This document shows, piece after piece, positions 34,779 to 43,387 of a stretch of 64,000 bases of DNA. The stretch comes from Methylotenera_A sp044228245 (GTDB lineage: Bacteria > Pseudomonadota > Gammaproteobacteria > Burkholderiales > Methylophilaceae): the NCBI GenBank assembly GCA_044228245.1, contig JBGAVG010000002.1, positions 124,001-188,000 on the forward strand, written 5' to 3'. The notes beneath the pieces were generated by a model. The model made no database searches. It was not told where the DNA came from and saw nothing but the letters and a program-made list of their open reading frames with translations. The position numbers were made by a program, and so were the translations under genes. Position 1 is the stretch's first letter. Every line of letters starts with the position of its first letter.

Positions 34779-35842
34779 CATCTGTGATGTTGCTGTAACG
34801 CCCAGCCCACATGTTCTCTAATTAATTCATTGCTGTCGTGTTCACGCGTTTTTAAAGCGTTAATTATTTCGGGCGAGCGGGGTGCATTGCCCAAGCCTAC
34901 GGCAATGTTGCGCAGCCACTGTATATAGCCAATGCGGTAAATCGCGTTGCCGGCCATTTTCTGTTTAAATTCGGCCTCAGACCAGGCAAAACATTCCACC
35001 AGCCTGATGCCATCCAGACCGTTTCGCACATTAAAATCGGGTTCTTGCGTGATTTCTGCAAACTTGTTCCAGGGGCAAACCAATTGGCAATCGTCGCAGC
35101 CGTATACTCTGTTGCCTATGAGTGGCCTGAATTCTACTGGAATCGCGGATTTTAGCTCGATGGTGAGATAGGAGATACAGCGCCGCGCATCTACCTCGTA
35201 AGGCGCAGTAATGGCGCGGGTAGGGCAGATGTCGATACAGGCGCTGCAGCTGCCGCAGTGGTTGCTGGCTTTTGTATCAATCGGCAATGGCAAATTGGTG
35301 TAAATTTCGCCCAGAAAGAACCAGGAGCCGTGTTCTTTATTAATCAGCAAGGTATGCTTGCCTCGCCAGCCCAGGCCGGCTTTTTCTGCAAGCGCAACTT
35401 CCAGCACTGGCGCGCTGTCTGTGAATACTCTGAATTCAAATTCGTTTATATTTTCTGCGATTTTATCGCACAGTTTCTGCAGTCTTTGTCGCATGACTTT
35501 ATGGTAATCACGGCCTAATGCGTATCTTGAGATAAAGGCTTTTTCGCCGTCCTTCATTACATCCCAGCTATCTTGCGCTTTGGGCGGTAAATAATCCAGA
35601 CGGGCAGAAATCACGCGTACAGTATTTGGTACCAAATCAGCGGGGCGCGTGCGCTTCGTGCCATGTTTTGCCATATAATCCATGTCACCATGAAAGCCTT
35701 TGTAAATCCAGTCCTGATGTTCAGCCTCTGCGCCCGTCAAATCGGTGTCGGTAATGCCAATCTCGGCAAAACCCAGTTCACGGCCCCAGCGCTTGATGTC
35801 AGCCGCCAGCGCAGCCAAGTCGTTAGAAGAATCTAAATGCAT
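34775..35842 (-). CDS. queG: Epoxyqueuosine reductase
   Basis: QueG performs the last step of queuosine synthesis, reducing epoxyqueuosine in tRNA with cobalamin and two [4Fe-4S] clusters. The 355-residue protein contains both cluster motifs, CGSCSACIDICP and CDDCQLVCPWN, and the N-terminal segment LGFAEIGITDTDL seen in the E. coli enzyme, which sets the start at 35842. A frame extension to 35947 lies within tsaE and is rejected. Its start codon shares the ATGCAT sequence with the divergent tsaE start. Confidence 0.95.
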   Translation of the reverse strand: MHLDSSNDLAALAADIKRWGRELGFAEIGITDTDLTGAEAEHQDWIYKGFHGDMDYMAKHGTKRTRPADLVPNTVRVISARLDYLPPKAQDSWDVMKDGEKAFISRYALGRDYHKVMRQRLQKLCDKIAENINEFEFRVFTDSAPVLEVALAEKAGLGWRGKHTLLINKEHGSWFFLGEIYTNLPLPIDTKASNHCGSCSACIDICPTRAITAPYEVDARRCISYLTIELKSAIPVEFRPLIGNRVYGCDDCQLVCPWNKFAEITQEPDFNVRNGLDGIRLVECFAWSEAEFKQKMAGNAIYRIGYIQWLRNIAVGLGNAPRSPEIINALKTREHDSNELIREHVGWALQQHHRC

Positions 35843-36316
35843 AGCGACAATGATATTACACTTACCCTGAATGATGAAGCAGCCACCTTGGCTTGTGGCA
35901 CGCGCTTTGCGCACCTTGTTAAGGCTGGCCTGGTGGTATACCTGCATGGCGATTTAGGTGCGGGTAAAACCACTTTTGTGCGAGGTGTTCTGCATGGTTT
36001 AGGGCATGCCGGCAAAGTAAAAAGCCCAACTTATACCTTGGTTGAGCCTTACATGATTGAACCTAATGCAACTTCTAGTTATAATCTGTATCATTTTGAT
36101 TTATATAGATTTACAAGTGAGGAAGAATGGGACGCGGCAGGCTTCCGGGATTACTTTAACCCGCAGAGCATCTGCATGATCGAATGGCCGGAGAAGGCTG
36201 TGCATGTGCTGCCAGAGCCTGATATTCATGTGCGGCTTTCGCCGCTTGATAACGGGCGTAAAATTCAGTTTTCGGCAGGTTCGCCGTTAGGAAAGCAATG
36301 TTTAGAAGCCTTTTAA
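35837..36316 (+). CDS. tsaE: tRNA threonylcarbamoyladenosine biosynthesis ATPase TsaE
   Basis: TsaE is the ATPase partner of TsaB/TsaD in making t6A37 in ANN-decoding tRNAs. The 159-residue protein has the P-loop GDLGAGKTTFVRG, the SPTYTLVEPY segment and HFDLYRF, all family features. The start ATG overlaps the queG start head to head, and its end overlaps the amidase gene by 19 bases. The order tsaE-amidase-mutL with miaA further on is the classic proteobacterial arrangement; nnr, upstream of tsaE in E. coli, is not here. Confidence 0.96.
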   Translation: MHSDNDITLTLNDEAATLACGTRFAHLVKAGLVVYLHGDLGAGKTTFVRGVLHGLGHAGKVKSPTYTLVEPYMIEPNATSSYNLYHFDLYRFTSEEEWDAAGFRDYFNPQSICMIEWPEKAVHVLPEPDIHVRLSPLDNGRKIQFSAGSPLGKQCLEAF

Positions 36317-37680
36317 CAAAACAGCTATTTATTTGTTTATTGCTAATCACTATCAATGGTTACGCGGCAAACACCATTACGGCAGCACGTGTTTGGCCTG
36401 CGGATGAGTACACCCGCATTGCGCTTGAATCGACCGCGCCGATTAAATATCAGCTCATTATCCTGAAAAATCCTGACCGGTTGGTGCTGGATATTGAGGA
36501 TGTAGAACTCACCAGTGTGCTCAAAACGCTTTCTGACAAAATCCTGTCGAGCGACCCATACATCAAGCAGGTGCGTGTGGCCAATTACAAGCCGGGTGTG
36601 GTGCGCGTGGCTGTCGACTTGAAAGGCGAGGTGAAATCCAACCTGTTCGCGCTCGCACCCGCCGGTGATTATAAAAACCGCCTGGTGCTGGATATTTATC
36701 CGCTACAGGATGAATTGATGGCCATGCTGGATAAGAGGAATAATGAAGCAATCCAGCAAAAACCCGTAGTAGAACCGCTGCCGCCCAATACTGGCGCGGC
36801 CGATGGAACAGCCGCCGAACCGGCGTCTCAGTCTGCAGACTCAACCGCGCCTAATGCAGCTACAGCTGCAACGGCTATACCTAAGCCTGCCGATACCGCA
36901 GCGGTTGCGCTACCAGACACAAATAAACCCGAAATAGGCAAACCCGCCATCAATAAAGAAGATGGCCGTTTAATCACCATTGCCATTGATGCCGGACATG
37001 GTGGCGAAGATCCCGGCGCACGCGGCGCCAATGGCAGCCATGAAAAAAACATTACCTTGGCCATCGCCAGAAAACTTAAAGAAAAAATCGATGCGGAACC
37101 CAACATGCGCGGAGTTTTGACGCGTGACGGCGACTATTTTATCCCGCTGCATACCCGTGTGGTGAAGGCGCGCAAGTTTAAAGCCGATTTGTTTGTGTCG
37201 ATTCATGCGGATGCCTTTACCAACCAGTCAGCGCGCGGCTCTTCGGTGTTTGCGCTTTCCGAAAAGGGCGCTACCAGCGCCAGCGCGCGCTATCTGGCTA
37301 AAAAGGAGAACGAATCCGATCTGATCGGCGGTGTGAGTCTGGATGACAAGGATCCGGTGCTGGCGAAGACATTGCTGGATTTATCGCAAACTGCAACCAT
37401 TAACGATAGCTTGAAGCTGGGCAAGGCCGTGTTAAGACATATTGGCGAAGTCAACAAACTGCATAAGCCGCGTGTCGAGCAAGCAGGCTTTGCCGTGTTG
37501 AAATCGCCGGACATTCCGTCGATATTGGTTGAAACGGCCTTTATCAGCAACCCGGAAGAGGAGCGCAAACTGAATGACAGCGATCATCAGGATAAGCTGG
37601 TCGATTCCATATTAAGCGGCATCAAAAAATATTTCGCCAGCAATCCTGCACTGGCAAAAATCAAGATCGCCAAAGAATAA
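36298..37680 (+). CDS. amiB: N-acetylmuramoyl-L-alanine amidase with AMIN domain
   Basis: This periplasmic zinc amidase splits septal peptidoglycan. The 460-residue protein has a signal peptide (about 1-23), an AMIN targeting domain (about 27-140), a Pro/Ala/Thr-rich linker (about 150-220) and an Amidase_3 domain. That domain shows IDAGHGGEDPGARG with a zinc His, the zinc Glu in HEKNITL, a His in SIHADAF and the catalytic Glu in LVETAFISN. Position between tsaE and mutL matches E. coli amiB, though AmiC-type naming is also used. An EnvC/NlpD-type activator is expected elsewhere. Confidence 0.93.
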   Translation: MFRSLLTKQLFICLLLITINGYAANTITAARVWPADEYTRIALESTAPIKYQLIILKNPDRLVLDIEDVELTSVLKTLSDKILSSDPYIKQVRVANYKPGVVRVAVDLKGEVKSNLFALAPAGDYKNRLVLDIYPLQDELMAMLDKRNNEAIQQKPVVEPLPPNTGAADGTAAEPASQSADSTAPNAATAATAIPKPADTAAVALPDTNKPEIGKPAINKEDGRLITIAIDAGHGGEDPGARGANGSHEKNITLAIARKLKEKIDAEPNMRGVLTRDGDYFIPLHTRVVKARKFKADLFVSIHADAFTNQSARGSSVFALSEKGATSASARYLAKKENESDLIGGVSLDDKDPVLAKTLLDLSQTATINDSLKLGKAVLRHIGEVNKLHKPRVEQAGFAVLKSPDIPSILVETAFISNPEEERKLNDSDHQDKLVDSILSGIKKYFASNPALAKIKIAKE

Positions 37681-37755
37681 CCATTTGAAAATGGTATTGC
37701 CGCTTGCCACATGCCGCAAGCGCAAAATGGCCTGAATACCAAGTAGAATAGCGAT

Positions 37756-39549
37756 ATGCGCATCCAACTTTTACCCGACCAGCTCATTAGTCAAATCGCC
37801 GCAGGCGAAGTGGTGGAGCGTCCGGCCTCCGCGCTTAAAGAGCTGCTGGAAAACAGTCTGGATGCGGGCAGCACCGAGATCCAGGTTTCGCTCACGCAGG
37901 GCGGCATTAAGCAATTAAGGATTACGGATAACGGCAGCGGCATCGCGCAGGATGATCTGGCGATGGCGCTCACACGCCACGCCACCAGCAAGATCGCCAG
38001 TCTGGAAGATTTGGAATCCGTTGCCAGTTTAGGCTTTCGTGGCGAGGCGCTGGCGAGCATCGCTTCAGTTTCGCGTACGACCATTTTAAGCCGTGCTCAG
38101 GCCACAAAGCACGCCTGGCGTATTGCCTCGGAAGGCAGTGAAATCATGCCGCTTGAGCCTGCTGCGCTGGATGTTGGCACAATTGTCGAAGTCAACGATT
38201 TATATTTCAACACGCCTGCGCGGCGCAAGTTTTTAAAAACCGAAGCCACCGAATTCGGGCATTGCGAAGAGGCATTTAGCCGCATTGCGCTTTCACGCCC
38301 GGATGTGGCATTTATGCTGCAGCACAATGGCAGGGCGCTGAGCAGGTTTTCAATTAGTGAACCTGCAAAGCGGTTTAGCGAGGTGCTGGGCGCAGAATTT
38401 GCAGCAGAATCAATTTATATCGACGAGTTTGCCGCCGGTCTGCGTCTGTGGGGCATGGCAGCAAAGCCGACATTCAACCGCAATAGCCGCGATACGCAGT
38501 ATGTGTACGTCAATGGCCGTTTTGTGCGCGACAAGCTCATTGCGCACGCCATTCGGCAGGCCTATCAGGATGTGCTGCATCATGAGCGCCACCCCGCGTT
38601 TGTACTGTTTCTGGAGCTTGACCCAAACTTGGTCGACGTGAACGTGCATCCGGCAAAAACTGAAGTGCGGTTTAGAGATGGGCAAGCGATACACCGCTTT
38701 ATTTTTCATTCGCTAAACAAGAATTTGGCCACGCCGACTGGCGCTTCCAGCGCAGTAACGGCAGGGCAGGCGCAGCACAATCCTTTCAACGCTCCGTATC
38801 CAGCTTATCAATCGCAGATCAATCTGGCGGCGAATGAAAGCCCAAACTTTTATCAAACGTTATTTGGTGACGTTCAAAACGCTGCTCTGCAGCCCAATAG
38901 GGACGCGGGGGTAAGCTTACAGGGTTTTAAGCCGTCGTTTGCAGAAAAACAAGAATTTCCTTTAGGCTTTGCCGTTGCGCAAATTCATGGCGTGTACGTG
39001 CTGGCGCAGAATGCACAGGGCCTGGTGGTGGTGGATATGCACGCTGCGCATGAGCGCATCATGTACGAACTGCTGAAAAACGCGCTTGATGCCAAGGCTG
39101 TTGCCATGCAGCCATTGCTGATTCCCGTGAGTTTCAACGCAGATAAGCTCGAAGTGGCGGCCGTGCATGAAGCACTGGCAAGCGGTGAAAACAGCCTGCA
39201 ACAGCTTGGGTTTGATATTGCCATTCTTTCGCCCACCACATTGGCGGTGCGCGCCGTACCTGCCATGCTGCAGGATGCTGATGCCGTGACCTTGGCGCGC
39301 GATGTGCTGCGCGACTTGCGCGAGTACGGCGCTTCACGTGCGCTTACCGAGCGCAGGAACGAGCTGCTCGGCACTATGGCCTGTCATGCGGCCGTGCGCG
39401 CCAACCGCAGCCTCACTATTCCAGAAATGAACGCTTTGCTGCGCGATATGGAAGCAACTGAACGCAGCGGGCAGTGCAACCATGGCCGGCCGACCTGGTT
39501 TCAGGTTTCAATGCAGGATTTGGATAAGATGTTTATGCGGGGAAAATAG
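37756..39549 (+). CDS. mutL: DNA mismatch repair protein MutL
   Basis: MutL links MutS mismatch recognition to strand removal. The 597-residue protein has a GHKL ATPase N-terminal half with KELLENSLDAG, ITDNGSGI and GFRGEALASI, and a C-terminal dimerisation domain. D427-M428-H429-A430 begins a DMHAAHERIMYE motif, close to the DQHA-x2-E-x4-E metal site of MutL proteins that nick DNA themselves; E. coli-type MutL lacks it. That suggests a MutH-independent system. The 75-base gap after the amidase contains a CGCTTG/CAAGCG hairpin. Confidence 0.97.
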   Translation: MRIQLLPDQLISQIAAGEVVERPASALKELLENSLDAGSTEIQVSLTQGGIKQLRITDNGSGIAQDDLAMALTRHATSKIASLEDLESVASLGFRGEALASIASVSRTTILSRAQATKHAWRIASEGSEIMPLEPAALDVGTIVEVNDLYFNTPARRKFLKTEATEFGHCEEAFSRIALSRPDVAFMLQHNGRALSRFSISEPAKRFSEVLGAEFAAESIYIDEFAAGLRLWGMAAKPTFNRNSRDTQYVYVNGRFVRDKLIAHAIRQAYQDVLHHERHPAFVLFLELDPNLVDVNVHPAKTEVRFRDGQAIHRFIFHSLNKNLATPTGASSAVTAGQAQHNPFNAPYPAYQSQINLAANESPNFYQTLFGDVQNAALQPNRDAGVSLQGFKPSFAEKQEFPLGFAVAQIHGVYVLAQNAQGLVVVDMHAAHERIMYELLKNALDAKAVAMQPLLIPVSFNADKLEVAAVHEALASGENSLQQLGFDIAILSPTTLAVRAVPAMLQDADAVTLARDVLRDLREYGASRALTERRNELLGTMACHAAVRANRSLTIPEMNALLRDMEATERSGQCNHGRPTWFQVSMQDLDKMFMRGK

Positions 39550-39600
39550 GGCAGACCGCAGTTTACGCGTTTGCCAGGTGACATTTTAGCAAGCGTTCTG

Positions 39601-41283
39601 CTAAGACTTCAACCAGCGCCAGATCAGGCTGTCTGGAACCTCTATTCCGTCGACAATATAGGTCAGATCCTTGTGGTTGTTTAATAGCCTCGGCTGGGTG
39701 GATTTTGCCATCGGCTTGCCACAGAAAAGAATCTGGTCGCCTTCATTCAGGAAGGTGGATCCGGCCGGCAGTAACCAGGGTTCGTTATTGCGTAGCAGCA
39801 TAAGCGGAACCACCGGCAGGTACTTCTGACGATTGGCGGGATCCTGCGTCAGGTTCAGCAGTGTTACTCCGCGGTTCTGCTGGATAAATGCAGCGACTGC
39901 CGGAGCGTTTTTGCTGTTAATCATGACGGCCCAGGTTTCGGGCACGGTTTCGCCTACAACCGAGACCAGATGGCTTACCAGTGCATTAGCCCAGGCATTG
40001 CTCTGGTTGCGGGCAAGCGCCAGAAACTGTGCCAGCAGCGGCGAGATCATGTGGGCCAGGCACTCATGCGCGATAATATCGTGCGGCTGCATGGTAATGT
40101 TGGCATCAAACTTCTTGAACAGCGCATTGTTATGCCGCCTGTTTTTACGTACGATGACAAACAGCTTTGGGTTAAGTTCGTAGGCGGTCATGACGATTGA
40201 TAGGTTATTGATGTCGTTATCCGTGCCGGCAATAATGCCTACCGCGTCGTGCACGCCTGCTTCTATCAGGGTTTTTGCTTCTGTACCGCTGCCTACGATG
40301 CAGTTTTCACAGCCGGTGAGTTCTGGCATGGCTTCTACAATCGTGGTGGTCATGTGCTCGCGTTCCAGATTTTTGACGACAGATTTCCCGAACCGCCCGT
40401 AACCGCATACGATCCATCTTCCCATGGGCGGACACTCGGGTGGCGGCAGGGTATCGCCCGGCACATCGGTGAGCCATTCGTGCAAAATATAAGTGCCGAT
40501 CGCGTGCACGCGCACGGCCAACTGTTCGCCAAACAATACATAAGGATTAATGATGTGGTCCGTGCCGAAAGACGCCATATTGGCCGCGATGTCCTCCCGT
40601 TCAGCACGCGCCAGCACGGGCAGGTCTGGATTCATGAGCTTGACCGCTACCGCCACTGCCAGATTGACCTGATCGTTGTCGGTGAGCGTGACAACACCGC
40701 TGCACAAAGGGTGATGCACACCTGCATGAAACAGTGTATCCGGCAGTTTGGCGTCGGCGCACAGGCTGGGGATCACATTTTTCGTGTCACTCAACTCCAA
40801 TTCATTGAGCCGCTCCTGTGCGGACTCAATCACCACAACGCGCATGCCTTTATCATCCAGCGCCTTTGCCAGTACACTGGCCGATTCGCCATAGCTGCAC
40901 AGAATATAAAAAGGCTCCTGAATCAAGCGCACACTTTTGGCAAAGCGTTCTGTGGTCATCGCATGACGTAGCGCAGTATCCTGCAATAAGGCAATGATTT
41001 TGCCCAAGGCATAAAACCAGGGGATCACCGTCAGGTAGATGGACAGGGTCATCCAGAGGCGTTGTGCCTGGCTGTACGGGTAGGGGATTTCACCAAAGCC
41101 AATGGTCGTTGCCGTGTAGCTGATGACATAAAAAGCCTGGAATACACTCATGCGCCAGGCATTGCCTTTGTCATCAACGCCGGGCATCAGCGTGAGCCCG
41201 ACAACGGCAATGGCAAAGCTGAGGATGATCACGATCAGTGGCCGCCGCAGGCGCCGCAAAATCAGAAAAAGAATGTTATTCAT
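39601..41283 (-). CDS. Potassium channel with two TrkA-N/RCK domains
   Basis: The 560-residue protein has an N-terminal two-helix pore unit: helices at about 12-32 and 72-95, with the pore filter TTIGFG at 59-64. Two tandem RCK modules follow (about 105-260 and 285-545), the second opening with WIVCGYGRFGKSVVKNL, a Rossmann nucleotide-binding loop; the first keeps only remnants of the glycine loop. This is a ligand-gated K+ channel layout. The gene upstream (41320-41694), separated by 36 bases, encodes a DUF6394 membrane protein and is probably co-transcribed. Confidence 0.88.
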   Translation of the reverse strand: MNNILFLILRRLRRPLIVIILSFAIAVVGLTLMPGVDDKGNAWRMSVFQAFYVISYTATTIGFGEIPYPYSQAQRLWMTLSIYLTVIPWFYALGKIIALLQDTALRHAMTTERFAKSVRLIQEPFYILCSYGESASVLAKALDDKGMRVVVIESAQERLNELELSDTKNVIPSLCADAKLPDTLFHAGVHHPLCSGVVTLTDNDQVNLAVAVAVKLMNPDLPVLARAEREDIAANMASFGTDHIINPYVLFGEQLAVRVHAIGTYILHEWLTDVPGDTLPPPECPPMGRWIVCGYGRFGKSVVKNLEREHMTTTIVEAMPELTGCENCIVGSGTEAKTLIEAGVHDAVGIIAGTDNDINNLSIVMTAYELNPKLFVIVRKNRRHNNALFKKFDANITMQPHDIIAHECLAHMISPLLAQFLALARNQSNAWANALVSHLVSVVGETVPETWAVMINSKNAPAVAAFIQQNRGVTLLNLTQDPANRQKYLPVVPLMLLRNNEPWLLPAGSTFLNEGDQILFCGKPMAKSTQPRLLNNHKDLTYIVDGIEVPDSLIWRWLKS

Positions 41284-41319
41284 ATTGCCGGGTGCATTGG
41301 ATATTCAAGCATGCGCGCA

Positions 41320-41694
41320 TCATCTGCGCTGGCTGATAGTCTCAGAGATGAGCAGGATGACCGATACGAAATTCGCCATTAATGCGCCGCCGGAGAGTGA
41401 AACGATGTACACCATCAGCGAGGCCTCATCCATGCTGCCGCCCATGATAGCCCATAATATGGCGGCGGAGATGAGTTGCAGGTCTGCAGCCAGGCTGGTA
41501 GACAGCAATACAGCGCCGACCTGTGTACGGTCGCCAAACTTTAACACGGTAGCAATCAGGCTTACCACGATGGCTGCGTAGAGCTCGTAGACATGGTGGT
41601 GATTGGGGTTGTCAATGTCGCCGAGAAAGAAGCCGAAATTCAGCGTCATCGCCAATACGATAAAAAAACCAAAAATTACTTTTTCCAAGTTCAT
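41320..41694 (-). CDS. DUF6394 family membrane protein
   Basis: The 124-residue protein has about four predicted membrane helices (roughly 7-26, 38-52, 62-88, 95-116) and a His-rich loop, NPNHHHVYELY, between helices 1 and 2. I assign it to DUF6394 by recollection of the family. It precedes the K+ channel by 36 bases, suggesting a paired function, perhaps an accessory subunit; this is inference. A promoter candidate lies just upstream. Confidence 0.75.
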   Translation of the reverse strand: MNLEKVIFGFFIVLAMTLNFGFFLGDIDNPNHHHVYELYAAIVVSLIATVLKFGDRTQVGAVLLSTSLAADLQLISAAILWAIMGGSMDEASLMVYIVSLSGGALMANFVSVILLISETISQRR

Positions 41695-41738
41695 TGAGAA
41701 TCTCCCCGGTACAATGTGTAGTATATTCGTTTAAGTAT

Positions 41739-41766
41739 ATTATACCGTTGTGCTGCAGCTTGGTAA
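41739..41766 (-). promoter_or_regulatory. Candidate sigma-70 promoter for the DUF6394/K+ channel genes
   Basis: On the minus strand a perfect TATAAT (plus positions 41739-41744) is preceded, 16 bases upstream, by TTACCA (41761-41766), four of six matches to TTGACA. Transcription would begin near 41732, about 38 bases before the DUF6394 start. Confidence 0.45.
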
Positions 41767-41847
41767 CAAGAGAAAAACCAAAGGGACAGCATTGTCTGAT
41801 TTAGCATGCAGATTGTTGCCGAAAAAACAAATTTTGAATAATTATTG

Positions 41848-42795
41848 ATGATACAAACAGCTTATCCGCCTGCAATTTTTCTTATGGGGCCTACTGCCAG
41901 CGGCAAGACTGGCGCGGCGGTGGCGCTATATTCCAAGTTGCCCGTTGAAATCATCAGTGTGGATTCTGCGCTGGTGTTCAAAGACATGAACATCGGTACC
42001 GCCAAGCCGGATGCTGAAACGCTGGCAAGAGCGCCGCATCATCTGATTAATATCATTGACCCTACCAGTGCGTATTCCGCAGCGAATTTTAGAAATGACG
42101 CCTTGCGTTTGATGGCGAAGATTACTGCGCGCGGCAGGGTGCCTTTGCTGGTCGGTGGCACCATGCTGTATTTCAACGCGCTGCAGGGCGGGTTAAGCAA
42201 CTTACCCGAGGCGAACCCTGCTATTCGCGCTGAAATCGAGGCGGAGGCCGCGAAAATTGGCTGGCCGGCGATGCATGCCAGGCTCGCGCACATCGACCCG
42301 GAAACTGCTGCGCGTCTGCAACCTAACGATATGCAGCGCATTGAGCGGGCGCTGGAAGTGTATCGCATCACAGGGCAAACCATGACGGCCTTGCATCTTG
42401 CTTCAAAAGGCGAAGTGATGCCTTACAGGCTGCTTAAAATTGCACTGGTGCCTAGTGACCGCAAGGTGCTGCATGAGCGCATCGCCCAGCGTTTCGATAG
42501 CATGCTCGCCAGCGGCTTTTTGGATGAGGTGAGGGCGTTGTTGGCCAAATATCCTGAACTCACGCCTGAAAGCACATCCATGCGCTGTGTGGGTTACAGA
42601 CAAGCGCTGGAGCATCTTGCAGGCGAATATGATTTGGCAGAATTGCGTGATAGAGGCATTTTTGCGACTCGGCAATTAGCCAAGCGTCAGCTCACGTGGT
42701 TACGTGGCATGGATGACGCGCTTGAGGTGGATTGTTTGAACCCTGAGATGCACGAGATTGTGCTAAAGTTAATCAAGGAATTTATTCAAGGATAA
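41848..42795 (+). CDS. miaA: tRNA dimethylallyltransferase
   Basis: MiaA adds a dimethylallyl group to A37 of tRNAs reading UNN codons. The 315-residue protein has the P-loop GPTASGKT at 14-21, SVDSALVFKDMNIGTAKP, the tRNA-binding insert near PNDMQRIERALEVY and the C-terminal RQLAKRQLTWLRG. ATG 41848 is preferred to TTG one codon before. It continues the mutL-miaA order, interrupted here by the minus-strand K+ channel pair. No hfq follows, unlike E. coli. Confidence 0.96.
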   Translation: MIQTAYPPAIFLMGPTASGKTGAAVALYSKLPVEIISVDSALVFKDMNIGTAKPDAETLARAPHHLINIIDPTSAYSAANFRNDALRLMAKITARGRVPLLVGGTMLYFNALQGGLSNLPEANPAIRAEIEAEAAKIGWPAMHARLAHIDPETAARLQPNDMQRIERALEVYRITGQTMTALHLASKGEVMPYRLLKIALVPSDRKVLHERIAQRFDSMLASGFLDEVRALLAKYPELTPESTSMRCVGYRQALEHLAGEYDLAELRDRGIFATRQLAKRQLTWLRGMDDALEVDCLNPEMHEIVLKLIKEFIQG

Positions 42796-42799
42796 GGGC

Positions 42800-43378
42800 A
42801 TGAAAAACTGGATAAAAGAAAATTTGGTATTGGTGATCGGCCTCACGCTGCCGTTGTTATTGATTGTGCTCTTTTTCATCGCGACAGTAATCCCCAAGGC
42901 ATTTGGCACGCCGCCGCAATACGAGATGCTGTTTACCACCGTGCGCTACGATTACCAGAATCCGTCCGAGTACCAGCTGGATTTTGTGGTGAAAGACCAG
43001 CATCTGGTGGTGAGGTCAAAAAAGAATCAGGATAAAAACACCAGTTATAACGGCAAAAGACTCATGGTTTATGATGGCAAAACCGAAAGCGTGCGCGAGA
43101 TTGCCATTGATACCAGCAAGTTTTCTGATGGCAGTGAAGTGATACTGGAAGAAACAAAGCATGTCACGATCGACACGGCCAGCGTTTCGCCGGATGGCTA
43201 TATGCTGGATGGCCCCAATTATAGCGGCAGCGGCTTGCTGGGCGGACTGTTCGGCGGCGGTTACCGCAACAGCGGGTTCCGTGTGAAAAAGGGCGGTGTG
43301 GGTTACAAAATACCTAATACCCAGCAGGATTATTACTACAACCAAGTGCAGTTTATCGGTTGGATCATCAAAAAATAA
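42800..43378 (+). CDS. Conserved hypothetical membrane-anchored protein
   Basis: The 192-residue protein is not recognised. One strong hydrophobic helix lies at about 10-32, followed by a soluble, probably periplasmic, domain with alternating hydrophobic and polar residues typical of beta strands, and a Gly-rich loop SGSGLLGGLFGGGYRNSG near 145-165. It starts 4 bases after miaA and ends 9 bases before a DUF2157-like gene, so the three may share a transcript. Its pairing with the multi-helix protein downstream suggests a shared envelope role; nothing more can be said. Confidence 0.8.
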   Translation: MKNWIKENLVLVIGLTLPLLLIVLFFIATVIPKAFGTPPQYEMLFTTVRYDYQNPSEYQLDFVVKDQHLVVRSKKNQDKNTSYNGKRLMVYDGKTESVREIAIDTSKFSDGSEVILEETKHVTIDTASVSPDGYMLDGPNYSGSGLLGGLFGGGYRNSGFRVKKGGVGYKIPNTQQDYYYNQVQFIGWIIKK

Positions 43379-43387
43379 GGGGGCATC

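Noticed and set aside
40249..40971. 240-codon plus-strand frame
   Set aside because: It lies wholly antisense to the K+ channel gene, which has clear motifs; it has no recognisable domain or ribosome site.
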